64,000 bases of DNA. It comes from Pelodera strongyloides. Its lineage: Eukaryota > Nematoda > Chromadorea > Rhabditida > Rhabditidae. The DNA lies in NCBI GenBank assembly GCA_036852015.1, contig JAANDG010000147.1, forward strand, positions 62,001-126,000, written 5' to 3'. This document shows, one piece after another, positions 1 to 11,801 of this stretch; within the stretch, counting starts at the first letter, position 1; every line of letters begins with the position of its first letter. The translations under genes were made by a program, and so were the position numbers. Under the pieces are notes generated by a model that was not told the origin of the DNA, made no database searches, and worked only from the letters and a program-made list of their open reading frames with translations.

Positions 1-165
1 GCGTTCCCTAAAAATGCTACTTTTTGTTTCTTTCCATCTTTTCTTTCCCACCTAATACTCGCTCAATGGTATATTTTTATTCGCAGAAAACATTAATAAG
101 ATTTTCCTGATTCTACAGATGTCTAATTGCACAGTAACTTTATTTTGTCAAGTTTTTAGCTACAG

Positions 166-336
166 TTAAAGCGAAATGCTAGCCCCTTTGGGAAATTTGC
201 ATATGATAAGCAAATCCTATGTATCCTATGCTAATTTTGTACGATTGCCGTGGACGATCGTACAAAATTAGCATAGGATACATGGGATTTGCTTATCATA
301 TGCGAATTTTCTAAAGGGGCTAGCATTTCGCTTTAA
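166..336. repeat. TTAA palindromic element, family B (copy 1)
   Basis: Near-perfect palindrome that starts and ends in TTAA. The arms read TTAAAGCGAAATGCTAGCCC inward, and the centre is a mirror around CGTACAAAATTAGCATAGG. A second copy lies at 40598-40769. The form is that of a non-autonomous palindromic DNA element (MITE) with a TTAA target. Confidence 0.85.
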
Positions 337-1285
337 ATTTTGATTTTCAAGTTTTTACTTTTTCATCTTTCTATTTTTATGTAAAAAGTGCAAACCCCAG
401 GAAAAAATCAAATTGCGTTTCTTCATTTTATTTCATTTTTCGATCTCTCTCTCATTCAGTTGACATTTTCTCTTTGCGTTTTGTAGAAATATTTTTTGTC
501 TTTAATTTTTTTTGCAAAAAATTTAAGTTTCCGATTTTTTTTCGAGAGTTTTACTGTGTGTAGATTGTAGCGAGTTCTCGTGTTTATCTTTTATCATTAC
601 GAATTTCATTTGAGTTTTACACCGTGTAAATGTGCAGATTGTTTTTGTTTTAATGAAGAGTTTTTCGATTTTTTTGGCGTGTGAATTGGACATAAGAAAA
701 TATATTTTCACCTACAAGTTAACACAAATAAACAAAGTGTAGCCATGGAAAGTAATTCATATTTATGTTATGGAATCATGTACTGTAGTCAATGCTGTGC
801 GACAATATTAAAGCACACCATTCATTTCAACGGGAACCAATAGGTATCATAAAAAACTATCATATACGTTATAATGAACAAATAAAAAATGGAAATATTG
901 CAACGTTTTCACAAATAAGGGGGAGGGAATCCATAGAACTATTAGAACTTCGAACAAATCTAGACAGTGCGCAAAAGTTACGAATTGTTTGCTTATTTCA
1001 AGGTATAAATCAATAATAATCATATGAAAGTTGAGCGGTATATATGCAATTTTAGAAATCCAAATTGTAAGTTAAAATTAAAGGAATGGGACGCATTTTA
1101 ATTTTAAAACAATAATTCGCAAATAATTTTTCCTGCGAAGCCAACACAGTTAAAAGGACAGATTACCTAATAACTGCAAAACGATTCTGAATAATTAAGT
1201 GATTGTTGAAACGTACGTAATATGATTATTTTATTTTTGTGAGTCGTTTATGACGGGATTAACACCATCACTATTTGAACCAGTA

Positions 1286-1766
1286 TTAAAGGGATGGGTT
1301 CACTATAAAATCACCTTGTTTTTATGCTTTACTTTGATTGTACAAAGGAAAACTTAAACAAAGAGCATAAAAAATATTCCTTGAATTATTCCCTAGGGCA
1401 GATATTAGGTAAAAAAGGTGAGTATTGATTTTTTTCCGATAAAGTTGTACTGCGAGATAAACCAAGGAAGCTAAGAAATATGGCTGAAACACACTGTTTT
1501 TTCATTGTTTTATGTGAAATAAACGATGAAGACTACAGCTTATTTTGCTCAAAACAGTGTGTTTCAGCCATATCTCTTAGCTTCCTTAGTTTATCTTGCA
1601 GTACAACTTTATCGGAAAAAGATCAATACTCATCTTTTTTTACCGAATATCTTCCCTAGGGAATAATTCAAGGAATATTTTTTATGGTCTTTGTTTAAGT
1701 TTTCCTTTGTACAATCAAAGTAAAGCATAAAAACAAGGTGATTTTGTAGTGAACCCATCCCTTTAA
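1286..1766. repeat. TTAA palindromic element, family C (copy 1)
   Basis: A 481 bp inverted repeat flanked by TTAA. The arms start TTAAAGGGATGGGTTCAC and stay complementary for more than 200 bp, with a small unpaired centre near 1510-1545. The second copy at 14330-14810 has the same length within one base. No coding capacity. Confidence 0.88.
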
Positions 1767-2648
1767 AGGGAATATGTATGCCCTTTTTGAAGTTAAGCTG
1801 TATTAATAGAATGTGTGTTCCTCATTAAGGAAACAACAACAAAAATGGTTAAAAGTTTCCCATTTAAAAGAAAATGATTTTCAAAGTTCATCTTTTCCAT
1901 AGTAAACGCGTTATTTGACCCCCTGGCTTACACGGCAGTGCTGATGGAGCAAAAAATTTAGCATATGTGCATACATCGGCATATAGCATGCAACAGCGAC
2001 ATATTTGCATGCAAATGAGAATATTCGAATTTACATATTCAGTCGCCTACTTAAATTCATGTCTGGTGTGGAAACTCTAGTTTCGCAGTTGTTTTGCTCA
2101 TTTTGAGTGCCTACATATTCCCTTTAATGCACGCAAGCATTATTGTATGCGGAAAAGGAAATTATCATATGTTTACCTACGCAGCTTCCATTCTAAGTTT
2201 TAAAGGTCTGTCTCAAGAAAATTGTATGTGGTAAATATGCTAATATTATGCGCGAACACTGCGAAAACAACCATGAAAGATGCATATGAGACTGGGTTTT
2301 CAAGTATCCTTAAAAACTACTGTATTTTGGAACTACACGAGAATATTTTTTTAAATTTTTCATATTAAACATGCAGGTTTTGTGCAAAAATACGGTAGTT
2401 TTTTTACAGACAGAAACACGGACATTTTTGGGACACTTGGGAACCCCATAATAATTGTGACATACACATTTTTACCCAAAAAAAAAGACGAGGTCGATCA
2501 TATTGCTATCTTAATAACATTCTGAATAATTAAATATTGTTTTAATAATTAAAAAATACTTAATAAATTAATTTCGTTTCATAATTTAATAACTTAATAA
2601 TAATTTAATAATAATAAAAAAAATAATAAAAAAAAATTATGCTAAGAT

Positions 2649-5600
2649 TCAAGGCTGGAAGTAAACAAAACACGTAACGGGTGCTTTTCTGTGCTCGCAG
2701 TATTCTGGTGAAGTTACGACAATGTACGAGAACGAGGCACGACTGAAAAGTTAAATATTAAATAAAAATAGAAAAGTTATCCTTTAAAACAAAATCTTTT
2801 CGATCCACCCAGTTATTGTGGCGTACGCTGCGTATTTTTGTGGGAAACACAACAAAAAAAAGTCGCAAAGCAATTCGGTACAACCATAACTCCATAACAG
2901 CTAACACACATGCAGTTTAGAAAATGGAGCAAAGTTTTCTAAATAATTCAAAAAAGATAATATATTGATATTTTTTGTTCTCGTGCATTGTCGTCACGTT
3001 ATGAAGTATTTTACGTTGTGCCGTGGCGGGGCGGCGCTGCCCTGGCACAACGCGTAATAAAACATAGAACTAACCTGCAAATGACGTCCGGAGACCTATC
3101 ATCAAATTCTTCTCGCACTCCAGAATAGATCATTTGCTTCGACGTGGACGGAGACGCTGACATACGCTGTAAAATCACTCTTGAACCAATGAAGATGTAT
3201 TTATAAGACGTCGAGCAATTTGTCATCTGGAACTCGTCGCCTACTGCTCAGGACCTCTGCGGAACATGTCATAGGCAAACCTTGAAATTGTACTTTGAAC
3301 TCCCTTGAATAAAGGTGCACGCTCTTGAAGCGTAACAACAAATTTAAAAAAAATTTTATTTCACGCGTGACAAGCCGATGCAAATGGTCATGAAGTATTT
3401 TACAAAACCACAAGGCGGCTAGCGATATGGTTTCCCGGTGTTTATCCCACCTTACGTGATAAAGTGATTGAACATCCACCGTACCTCGTTCATTATTCGT
3501 CGCAACTTTTCCGAATTACACTTCACAATTCCCTTCTTGGGTTTTTTCTGTGGTTTGTCGAAGAAGGATGACTCGAAGGAGGTTTCCTAAATTAAAGCGA
3601 AATTGTGGCCGGTTTTTGAAACGCATTGCGTACACCTGCTTTCTTATGCACCATATGCAAATGCTTGTAGCACTCTGAACTGGTCATTTATCCAACGTGA
3701 AGTGACTTAGCCTTACAATTATGCCTAGAATTAAGTCTCACCCTTTTACTCTGCGGTAACGGGAACGCCGAATTGTTCTGCGCGAGCGGTTCCAGATTCT
3801 CTTCTGAATATATTTATTGACTACGGTAAAAAAAAATATATAATTTCGAAATTTCCCTTATTCTTTGAAGTAGTGATGACGGGTGCAACAACATGGGAAA
3901 CCAAAACCCCCGATTTCGCCCCGATCAAGCCCCTCAAAAAATCGGGCCTTGACCGGGGCGAAATCGGTTTTTTTTTTGGAAAAAAATCGGGGCGAAATCG
4001 GGGTTTTCGTGATTTCCCCAGCAAAAAAGGAAAATTAATTTCAATTTTTTTTACTGTGAGTAAAATTATAAAATACATACCAGTTGCCTGTTGCGTTCCC
4101 ACAAGATCTTCGTAAATATCAAACTCATCTCGGAAATTCTTCATACTTTTCGTGATTTTCGCCGTGTACTTTGACTAGAAATTGAATTTTGTGAACTAAA
4201 AAATATTCGAAACCACATAAATCACCTAAGTCTACCCAAATAAAAAAAAAAACACCTAAATCTGATTGATATCATGTGGCCTTTTGATTTTCTTTAGAAA
4301 TAAAATATATATTTTCGCTAAAGTGTGTGACGTTTATTTGGTATTTGGTTATTGTGAACCTATTGAAAATTGAATTTGGTGTACTATGAATATTCGTTTG
4401 TGTTTACGCTTACTGTAACGGCATTGGTACCAAAAACGCAATATTACTTTCAAATAGTAAAAAGTGCAAACTTTGCCCGCATTTCTCTGTAATCGTTCGC
4501 CGTTTTCATAGTTCGGTACTGATTTTGGTATGCTAATTCCTTCACTTGATTTTCTCCGTTGATCTGACGCTTCTGACGATCGCTGCGGCCTGAGAACGAC
4601 GGATGTATTAGTGGAAATAATAAAATATTATTAGTAATAGTATATTGTAGATCATATTATATTACAAAACATATTACATATGTTCTTTCTCTTTACATGC
4701 CACAAAACAAACGAAAATCGGTAGACGTTTATAGCTATCACAGAACGAAGATGTGAGTATTGCAAACAAAAATATATGAAAGACAAGGTAAAAAAAAGGA
4801 AAATCTACAACATATGTAACATTGGATAAATATTTAAAGCGAAATACCGGCCGTTTTTTGAAACGCATTGTGGACAACTGAATTCTTACGTATTTATGCT
4901 AATTGCTCGAATTTAGCTCGATTTTTTTTTTATTTATGTTCATTTGCATATGCTGCATAAGAATGCTAGTCTACTCGATGCGTTTCAAAAACCGGCCAGT
5001 ATTTCGCTTTAAATAAAGTAATCTATAAAGGAAAACCTCGTATCGCTTAATTCTCGATCAAGCTCATTTACAGTTGCCTGTTTTAGGGCAAGTTCGTAGT
5101 TTTCAGAGGCTCCACTGTGTCCCTCACCACGGGAGAGAACCTAAATCAAAGAATATCACAATGTTGCAGGGGTATTTGTTTAAAGGGTAATGACAGGTGC
5201 TATGTGAAGCTTATGCTGTGCAGATGTATTTTCAATTATATATATATATATATGTGCAACTGGGCATTTCATATATAGAATTTAAAAAAATGTACTTGTT
5301 TGCTTGTAAAGTTAACAATTGTGTAAATAAACCAAGGGTGTCGATTAACACACAGCTCCCTCATTATTATTCATGGACATTCGTTTAGAGCATAATGAAA
5401 AGTATTGAATAAAACTACAGAAACTGCCATAGACCACACATATCCGCATTGCTCATCTATAACTCGTCGCCTACTGCTCACAAGCAAAATTGGACACTAT
5501 ATTGTACACCCACTGAATAAGGGTGCACGCCCTTGAAGCGTAAAAGATTTATACCATAAGCTACAAGTAAAACCCAACCTTCATACTACTGAGAATTGGC

Positions 5601-8600
5601 TGGCTGGCTCGGTCGTTGCGCGAAGCTTGATATGCGCCCTCGTGGTCGAGTTCATCGCTAAAAAAACCTTACAGCGTAGTACCGAATTCTGATATAGACT
5701 GGAAGAGTGAGAGAGAGAGAAAAAATAGTTACAGCGAGTTAGAAACAGGCGAGCAGGGGATATCAAAAGAGAGATAAATAAACTACACACCTATATTCCG
5801 GGCTTTGCTCGTCGGCAAATGGTTGGTTGTACTGTGGAGCTTGATCTGAAAAATAAGTATGATTGTCAGTTACGCTTGCGTTGGTCATTTTTGTTTCAAA
5901 TATACGTACCAGACAAAGTATGTCTTACATCTCAGTTATTTTCTTGTTAGGTGGTCCAGTATGCTTACCCTTTTGCCAAACGAAACACTTGCCGGTTTTT
6001 GGAACCCATCGAGTACACCAACATTCTTATGCAGCATATGCAAATGAACATAAATAAAAATAAAAAAATCGAGCTCAATTCGAGCGACTTTGCATAATTA
6101 CGTAAGAATTCAGTTGTCCACGCTGGGTTTCGAAAACCGGCGGGTATTTCGCTTTAAGGTTATACCTTGTTCACTTTGAGGTTGTTGCTGCGCTTCAGCA
6201 TACGATGCTCCGCCTCCGTTTCCTACACCATTGCTGCTCATTTCATTGTTACCGAATGATTCGGTGTTCTGCTGAAAATATAAAAATATCGAGTTTCCAA
6301 TAAACCAATACATCTCCAAAAAAAGTCTAAAAATCAGTCCATTTTCAAGACCACAAGACAAAATCATACTGTGAGGTCATGTCTGGCAGCGTGTAGAGTA
6401 CTTGTAAGATGTAGCTTGTTAATTACTACAACGCTGAATTACCCTCGGCCGAAGACGTCGAGCAATTTGTCATCTGGAACTCGTCGCCTAATGCTCAGGA
6501 CCACTGCGGAACAAGTCATAAGCCAACCATTGAAACTGTATTTCCACCCTTGAATAAAGAAAAAAACTTCACGTTACCGATTGGTCGACGTACGATTGCG
6601 AAGCTTGTCCACCAGTACTACCAACACCCTGTGATAGTTCTGGTTGCGGTTCAGGCAGAGATTGAGAAACTTCGGTCTGAAACAAAAAGTGAAAAATGAC
6701 AATAAAAAAGGGTTCTTGGAAAGGCCTAGGCCCCCATAACATGGTCATTTACAGGGAACCCTACCTAGGCACAAGCGCGCTCTGAATCTCTTTTGCTCTC
6801 GCACTCTTAAGCTCCCTGGGGAGGTCAGGGAGGGCTCATTGAGTGTTGGTGAATACGGCCTTACTCAGATGTCTCGCCGGCTTGGAGCAAAGCGAGAAAA
6901 TTGGCCTCTGGGAAGTTAAGGGCCAGTACGTCCGGCTTCAGAAATGAACCGGACCCCGGTGCACCATTTCTGCGGATTCGGTTTGAAACCACCAACAGGC
7001 AAGGAAATCATGGGCGATCCCTCCTGGCCATAGCCCGAAGACGTCGAGAAATTTGTCACCTGGAACTCCGCCTAGTGCTCAGGACCTCTGCGGAACATGT
7101 CATAAGCAAAACATTGAATCTGTATTTTCACCCTTAAATAACCGGTTCTTTTTATCTTCATCTTTTTATTTCGTAGCCTCAATTGCGTTCTTTGTGGAAA
7201 TCAAGGCTTATTTAATTTCATCCACCTTTAGTTTTTCCCCTTTCAACGTTTAACTCTACCTACAAAGCCATATACAACCTATTTCCCAAAAAGTTCAAAA
7301 CAGTGGTCTACCCGTTTTTATACTCGTTAATTTTAAGTTATAACTCGCCGTATTCCATCCTGTTTTCCATTTTGAGTCACTACCCTTGACGGCGCCAGAA
7401 AATAGACAAATGACCACAAAAGCCACGAAAAGAAACACACGAAGCGCCAAATTGAGCCGCGAAATCCGCTTCTAATTGTGGGATTGCGCGGCGCGCAGCG
7501 CTTTGCTCGCTTTTGAAGAGAAAGAGAGACAGAGAGAGTGAGAGAGAGAGAGTGAGATGAGAGAGAGTTAGAGAGAGAAAAAGAAAAGAGAAAGTACAAT
7601 TAGAAAAAAAGAATATATATACATAGAATGAGAGAAAAATATAAAGTGCAAAGTCTACTTTGGGTTAATATTCAGGTTACTGGGTATTTTACCACCGTAT
7701 TTTTGAGAAAACTGCAATTGGGTAGTGATTTAAACGTTGCCGGTATCTTTAGAAAAAAAAGAGTAACGTGGCATTCATATTCTAGATGACCATGAAGGTA
7801 CTGTCCTGAACAAATTTGTAATACACACTTTAAGACTTCACGAGAGGGTTGAGTACGCCATGCCATAAGACACAAAACGTAGAGCTACTAAAGTTACAGT
7901 AGTTACCTGATAGCCCGAACCAATAGGCGACGGCGCGGGCACCAACTGCGGTGATTGGTTGTATTGTGGCACTGGTGCAGCCACTGGACTCACTATTGGA
8001 GGAGGTTGTTGATAGGATTGCTGGAACAGTAAAGCGGAATTACACGTGGTTTTGAAAGACATCCTAGACACTGCATTTACATGTATTATATGCAAATTGT
8101 GCATGTAGGGCAATATCATTTCTATACGGGAACCTTTTGCGTAATAAATATTTTATGAATTACGATAATCGAATACAGGACCGTGATTCAAAAATCTATT
8201 CAAACAATTCAATGAGATGTTATTTTCTTTCAGATAAATGAAGATCATCAAAGCAACTTGTTGTGGTTTTAAATTGTTTCAATACTATTAGGTGCACTAC
8301 TGTCGTATTTGACTAACGTTTCTTACGTAACTTACATTTACTTACGTTTCTTACTTTTTTCCTTCTTCTTACTTGGTCTACTTTCTTACTTGACTTACGT
8401 TTCCTTTTACAAACATAAATATAAACCGTACCTGCGGTGGCGCTGGTAATGGTTGGGGCTGCGGTTGAAATATTGGTCGTTGGCCATAAACACCTCGTCC
8501 ATATCCTGGCTGTTGTGCTGAAATTACAGAAATTTTTTGAACTTATTCATTTTCCTTCGTCTTGCAATGACTGGGCTGCTTAGGCTTAGGCCCAAGCTTT

Positions 8601-9457
8601 GGCCAACGTTGCTAAGAAAGTATCATTTGCTAAAAGACGTGCACATAGTATAGATACTATTTCTCAAACTACTCCGGGAAATATATTAAAGCGAACTGGC
8701 GGCCGGTTTTTTGGAAACGCATCGTGGGCAGCTGAATTCTTACGTATTTATGCAAAGTTGCTCGAATTTAGCTGGGTTTTTTCATTATAATGGTTCACGA
8801 TGCGTTTCAAAAACCGGCCGTTATATTATTTTAATAAGACCAGGAACGAAAACGAAATATAATGAAAACCTGGAAATTGCGGAAGAGCTTGCGGTGGTGC
8901 TTGAGCTTGAGGGTAAGCAGAGGGCGATTGATACTGTCCACCATAGTTAGAAGAATATGAGGGACCATATGATTGCATCGATGATCCGTAGCCTCCTGAG
9001 TATAAATAGTTGATTTAATTTAAAGCGGGATAACACGTGGTTTTTAAGGAAATCTCCAACAACCGAGGAATCCAGGATCCGTAACCTCCTGAGTATAAAT
9101 AGTTAATCTAATTTAAAGCGGGATGACACGTGGTTTCTAAACATATTTCAAACAACCATCCAATCGTACGTGAACCACGGAACATAAATAATTTGTAAAT
9201 AATAGGTCGATGTCCCGTTCCACAAACCACGTGCTATACTGCTTTACATCTGTTTAAAGCATAATTTAACTGTTCTTCTAACCTCCTGAGGAGCAGCTTT
9301 GTGCCGGTGGCGGGCAGAATATTTGGCACGGTTGCCGCATCGGCGCCGGAGCTTCGCATTGTGTAGGGCAATTACACGAAGAACCGAATAAATTAGGGAA
9401 TAAAAAAGGTTGGACGCTTTCCAAAATGGTAATTAGAAATAGTAATGATTCCCGCAT
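2649..9457 (-). CDS. Secreted ground-like (GRL) domain protein, Q/P-rich
   Basis: Fifteen exons, 5' to 3': 9283-9457, 8870-8995, 8432-8517, 7907-8020, 6578-6676, 6166-6271, 5791-5845, 5579-5657, 5037-5140, 4520-4589, 4081-4174, 3742-3803, 3485-3586, 3075-3166, 2649-2742. Phases join without a stop and give about 485 aa. The start (ATG at 9457) opens a hydrophobic signal-like stretch (LLFLITIL). A Cys-rich head follows (CNCPTQCEAP, CQIFCPPPAQSC), then a long Q/P/Y-rich middle. The C-terminus is a ground-like domain: KCNSEKLRRIMNE, then SPSTSKQMIY, then SPDVIC, then FSYIVVTSPEYCEH and VTCFVYFQP before TGA. In nematodes such hedgehog-related proteins are secreted and linked to cuticle or other extracellular matrix; the precise role here is inferred. 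The joins around exons 9-11 are the weakest; exon 10 uses a poor donor (GTACCG). Introns carry at least ten repeats. Confidence 0.88.
3203..3335. repeat. Repeat family J (copy in GRL intron)
   Basis: A unit of about 130 bp beginning AAGACGTCGAGCAATTTGTC and ending AATAAAGGTGCACGCTCTTG. It has no inverted ends. Related copies are at 5450, 6451, 7033, 48617, 51330 and 53038. The AATAAA near one end and the one-sided truncations suggest a retroposon 3' end, but I cannot place the family. Confidence 0.75.
3592..3664. repeat. Family A half element
   Basis: A single arm of the family A palindrome (TTAAAGCGAAATTGTGGCCG, then TTTTTGAAACGCATTG). The second arm is missing, so this is a truncated copy. 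It sits directly before GRL exon 13 on the minus strand. Confidence 0.75.
4834..5012. repeat. TTAA palindromic element, family A
   Basis: Both arms are present: TTAAAGCGAAATACCGGCCG at the left and its complement ending CGCTTTAA at the right. It lies in a GRL intron, 24 bp from the donor of the exon at 5037-5140. Confidence 0.88.
5450..5543. repeat. Repeat family J (internally deleted copy)
   Basis: Contains AACTCGTCGCCTACTGCTCA and GGTGCACGCCCTTGAAGCGT but lacks the middle segment seen in other copies. It lies in a GRL intron. Confidence 0.65.
5976..6157. repeat. Family A palindromic element (decayed left arm)
   Basis: The left arm is degraded (CGAAACACTTGCCGGTTTTT) and the right arm is intact, ending CGCTTTAA. 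It lies in the GRL intron between the exons at 5791-5845 and 6166-6271, nine bases from a splice site. Confidence 0.8.
6451..6560. repeat. Repeat family J (copy in GRL intron)
   Basis: Contains GAAGACGTCGAGCAATTTGT, a middle close to the copy at 3203, and a CCCTTGAATAAAG end. The terminal GGTGCACG block is missing. Confidence 0.7.
6751..6867. repeat. Repeat family F (truncated copy)
   Basis: The right half of a palindrome with arms related to GTTGGTGAATACGGCC. Fuller copies are at 52139-52281 and 57066-57208. It lies in a GRL intron. Confidence 0.75.
7033..7145. repeat. Repeat family J (copy in GRL intron)
   Basis: Starts GAAGACGTCGAGAAATTTGT and ends CACCCTTAAATAACC. It is the third complete or near-complete copy of this family inside the GRL gene. 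Confidence 0.7.
7516..7600. repeat. GA-rich microsatellite
   Basis: Impure (GA)n with AGAGAGTGAGAG interruptions, inside the GRL intron between exons 4 and 5. Confidence 0.85.
8686..8834. repeat. TTAA palindromic element, family A (shortened)
   Basis: Left arm TTAAAGCGAACTGGCGGCCG and right arm ending GGCCGTTATATTATTTTAA. It is missing part of the centre and lies in the GRL intron between exons 2 and 3. Confidence 0.82.
8984..9135. repeat. Direct duplication of a splice-acceptor region in GRL intron 1
   Basis: About 67 bp is present twice, at 8984-9050 and 9068-9135, with few differences. The unit holds the acceptor of GRL exon 2 (CTCAG on the minus strand at 8996-9000), the first exon bases (GAGGCTACGGAT versus GAGGTTACGGAT), and the arm of a palindromic repeat (TTTAAAGCGGGATAACACGT). 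The copy nearer the donor therefore carries a spare acceptor. Confidence 0.8.
9112..9248. repeat. Palindromic element, family K
   Basis: Arms TTTAAAGCGGGATGACACGT and its imperfect complement (CCACGTGCTATACTGCTTTA). The CACGTGG core recurs at 24800, 25435, 27880, 34703-34806, 42650 and 48290-48381. Confidence 0.72.
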
Positions 9458-10207
9458 CCTGGGAGGTATCTACGAAAAAAAGTGAAATGTATAAATATAA
9501 TCTACAGACAATGAAACAAAAAATAAATAAATAAATAAAAAGACAGCAGAAGAACACAGACTATGCCCCTATGTAGTCCCTAATAACCGTGAGCGTTGTT
9601 TATAAATTATAAACTAACAAATGTTTTATGTACGTAGTAGCCCATCCTATGTTATACTGTATAATATTGTATAATTAAATAGTTAAATTGTATTATATTG
9701 TATAAAATGTGTAATATTGTATGTAAACTGTGTATTCTTATTGCTAACATTAACGGACCGGAAAGTGCATTAAAAAGTAGTCAACTTTTCAACTCGAAAA
9801 TATTTCAGTTCAAAAATTCATATTCTTCACGTTTAATATCGAAACCTTTGATGAACTTCACCTATAATAATAAAAAAGTAAGTAGATTGTAAACATGAAA
9901 ACACACATATACTCCGTATAAACAAATTCACAGCAAAGTAAATAATACGTTTCATTCATGAGGTAAAGACAAAACAAGGAAAGCGTTTGTATTCACATCT
10001 TGCATCTTACTTATAAACCCTGATTCCTGATACCTCTACTAATAGAAAACACTTTTTAGACAAAAAAAAGTAAAAGTTAAAAAATATCCTAGTGACCCAT
10101 ATCTCCGGATACTTAACAACTGCTTAGCGTCACTGCTAATCGTAAGCTAAAACTCGCCTTGGTATTATCACAGCGGTAGACCGCGAAATCCGCATATGTC
10201 TCCTTTT
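9458..10207. other. Spacer between GRL gene and LTR element
   Basis: This should contain the GRL promoter, because it lies directly 5' of the minus-strand start. I see no clear TATA box or known motif, only AT-rich sequence with short open frames. Confidence 0.5.
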
Positions 10208-10800
10208 TGTTAAGACCAAAGTTGCCACGCAGACCAATGTTCAAGAAGAGGTTCTGAGGAGCTACTTGTCGACGACAAGTAGTGGCAAACTGAGGACTAA
10301 CGGCCTTTCAGCCAATTAAGTAACCAACAACAAACAATATAGAGCAATAGCCAAATCAATAAGAACAACACAATTTGGTTAAGGTTTATTGGTTGGTTAC
10401 AATATAAAATACAATAAAACAAGTATCACAGTAAATGAGAGAATTAATAGTGAGACACCGATCTATTTTATATAGATCGGCAAATCACCAGAGTAGGGTG
10501 GCATCCGCTAGACACCGGTTACGTAATTACCGGCAAATAGCGGAGAGTCCAATGGAAATTTTAGCAACGGCTAACAGAATGGCGCGCACGCCTAAACTTG
10601 GTACGGAACCAGAACACGAATAATAATCGAGTATATCTGAATAGAGTTTAGGAAAACTATTAATAGGCCAATTAGAAGGTTCTAGAAGGTGGAAATGATA
10701 CACAGGCAATTGAGTGTGGTTACGGTAGCAATGTAGCAAAATAGAAAGAAAGAAGCTATAATGAGTGGAATTAGCATATAGCGGTCGCGCAGTCGCGACA
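10208..10800 (-). repeat. 3' LTR
   Basis: A 593 bp direct repeat of 13233-13825. It contains a perfect 10 bp stem palindrome (CTACTTGTCG and its complement) at 10262-10282 and a second small palindrome around TTTTATA near 10470. Confidence 0.93.
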
Positions 10801-11273
10801 TTCCGGGGAGGCGAGCAAATGCTACACAAGGTTTAGCTGGTTTTACTAACTAAAGGTTTTGGTTAGAAGTCTAGTGCGTGGCGGTCCTGGTTATAATATT
10901 ATAACTGGCCTCCGCACTTATAGCAAGACACCACAGTTTCCAAGTTAGCTTGCTGTACGTACTGTACTTCGCAGATACCAGTTGGCTTACTGTAGTGCCC
11001 CTAGACCTGTTGGGTCGCGCGCGCTTACTACCGTACTTGCAACGAAATGCGTAGCGCGGGAAAATATTTAATTTGAATTTGTCCAGGATTTTTTGTGAAA
11101 TGATTTTGGTTTTTGGTTTGTTTTTGTTTGCGCGCTGCTTGCATCCTCCCGGCAACAAAAGTTAAATGCTACACAGAGTGAAATGCTACACAGAGGATAG
11201 AGATGCTACACAGAGGATAGAGAGTAAGGCGCTAACAGCGACGAGGGCGAATTACGAAGCAGTAGACGATGAA

Positions 11274-11801
11274 TCATGTGTCGGCGGTGTTGAGTCGAGC
11301 TTGCCGTCCTGCCGATACTCTTCGTAGCCTTATTCTCCGCGCTTCCGTCCTTGACCTACAATGTGTAGAATAAGTGTTTTCCTCGTGTGGTTTCCTCGTT
11401 TGTTTGGATTTGACGAGTGAGGTTGAAATGTTGATTTTTGCAGGGTTATGTGCGCTCTGATCGCTCGGCGCAACTGGTTTGAGGGGTTTCGAATGGTAGG
11501 ACGGCAGTTGGAATGGGTTTGAAGGTTGGTGGATTAACAATTTAAAATGTTGTTGTAAGACAGGTTGTCGTGGGTTGTCTTTCCATTTTTTCTGTTCGTA
11601 TCGTATTCGTTTCCTGAGTTTTGGTTCGCTGTTCAGTTGAGGTTTACGTTTCCATGTTCGGTTTACTTGGTTTCTCGAGTTGTGATTTCCCGTGTATTGT
11701 AGAGGTTTTGCATCTCCAATAGTTGTTTTTGACGAATTAATTAGGGTTGCAGCAGTTTGTGGATAAGAGGTTGTGGTTTCTATTTGTACCGTTTTAGGCA
11801 C
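11274..11801 (-). CDS. Second ORF of LTR element (gag-like tail)
   Basis: About 175 codons, rich in K, R, Q and P. It is open in the frame +1 to the upstream gag-like ORF and overlaps its last 8 bases. The first in-frame codon in the overlap is GTG, preceded by a run of six T; expression by frameshift or reinitiation is inferred. No zinc knuckle or protease motif (DSG/DTG with flanks) is visible. The basic composition would suit a nucleocapsid-like, RNA-binding part. Confidence 0.55.
   Translation of the reverse strand: MPKTVQIETTTSYPQTAATLINSSKTTIGDAKPLQYTGNHNSRNQVNRTWKRKPQLNSEPKLRKRIRYEQKKWKDNPRQPVLQQHFKLLIHQPSNPFQLPSYHSKPLKPVAPSDQSAHNPAKINISTSLVKSKQTRKPHEENTYSTHCRSRTEARRIRLRRVSAGRQARLNTADT

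Larger units (their letters stand above)
1..2648. other. Spacer left of the GRL gene
   Basis: AT-rich, mostly non-coding sequence. It holds two palindromic elements, at 166-336 and 1286-1766, each described separately. A short open frame at 792-1016 has no recognisable domain, splice context or signal peptide, so I do not call it a gene. The stretch 2500-2640 is a run of A and T that could lie just 3' of the minus-strand GRL gene ending at 2649. Confidence 0.6.

Noticed and set aside
792..1016. 74-codon open frame on the plus strand
   Set aside because: No domain, no signal peptide and no splice partner. It lies in AT-rich spacer between two repeats. It could be a small gene, but nothing supports it.
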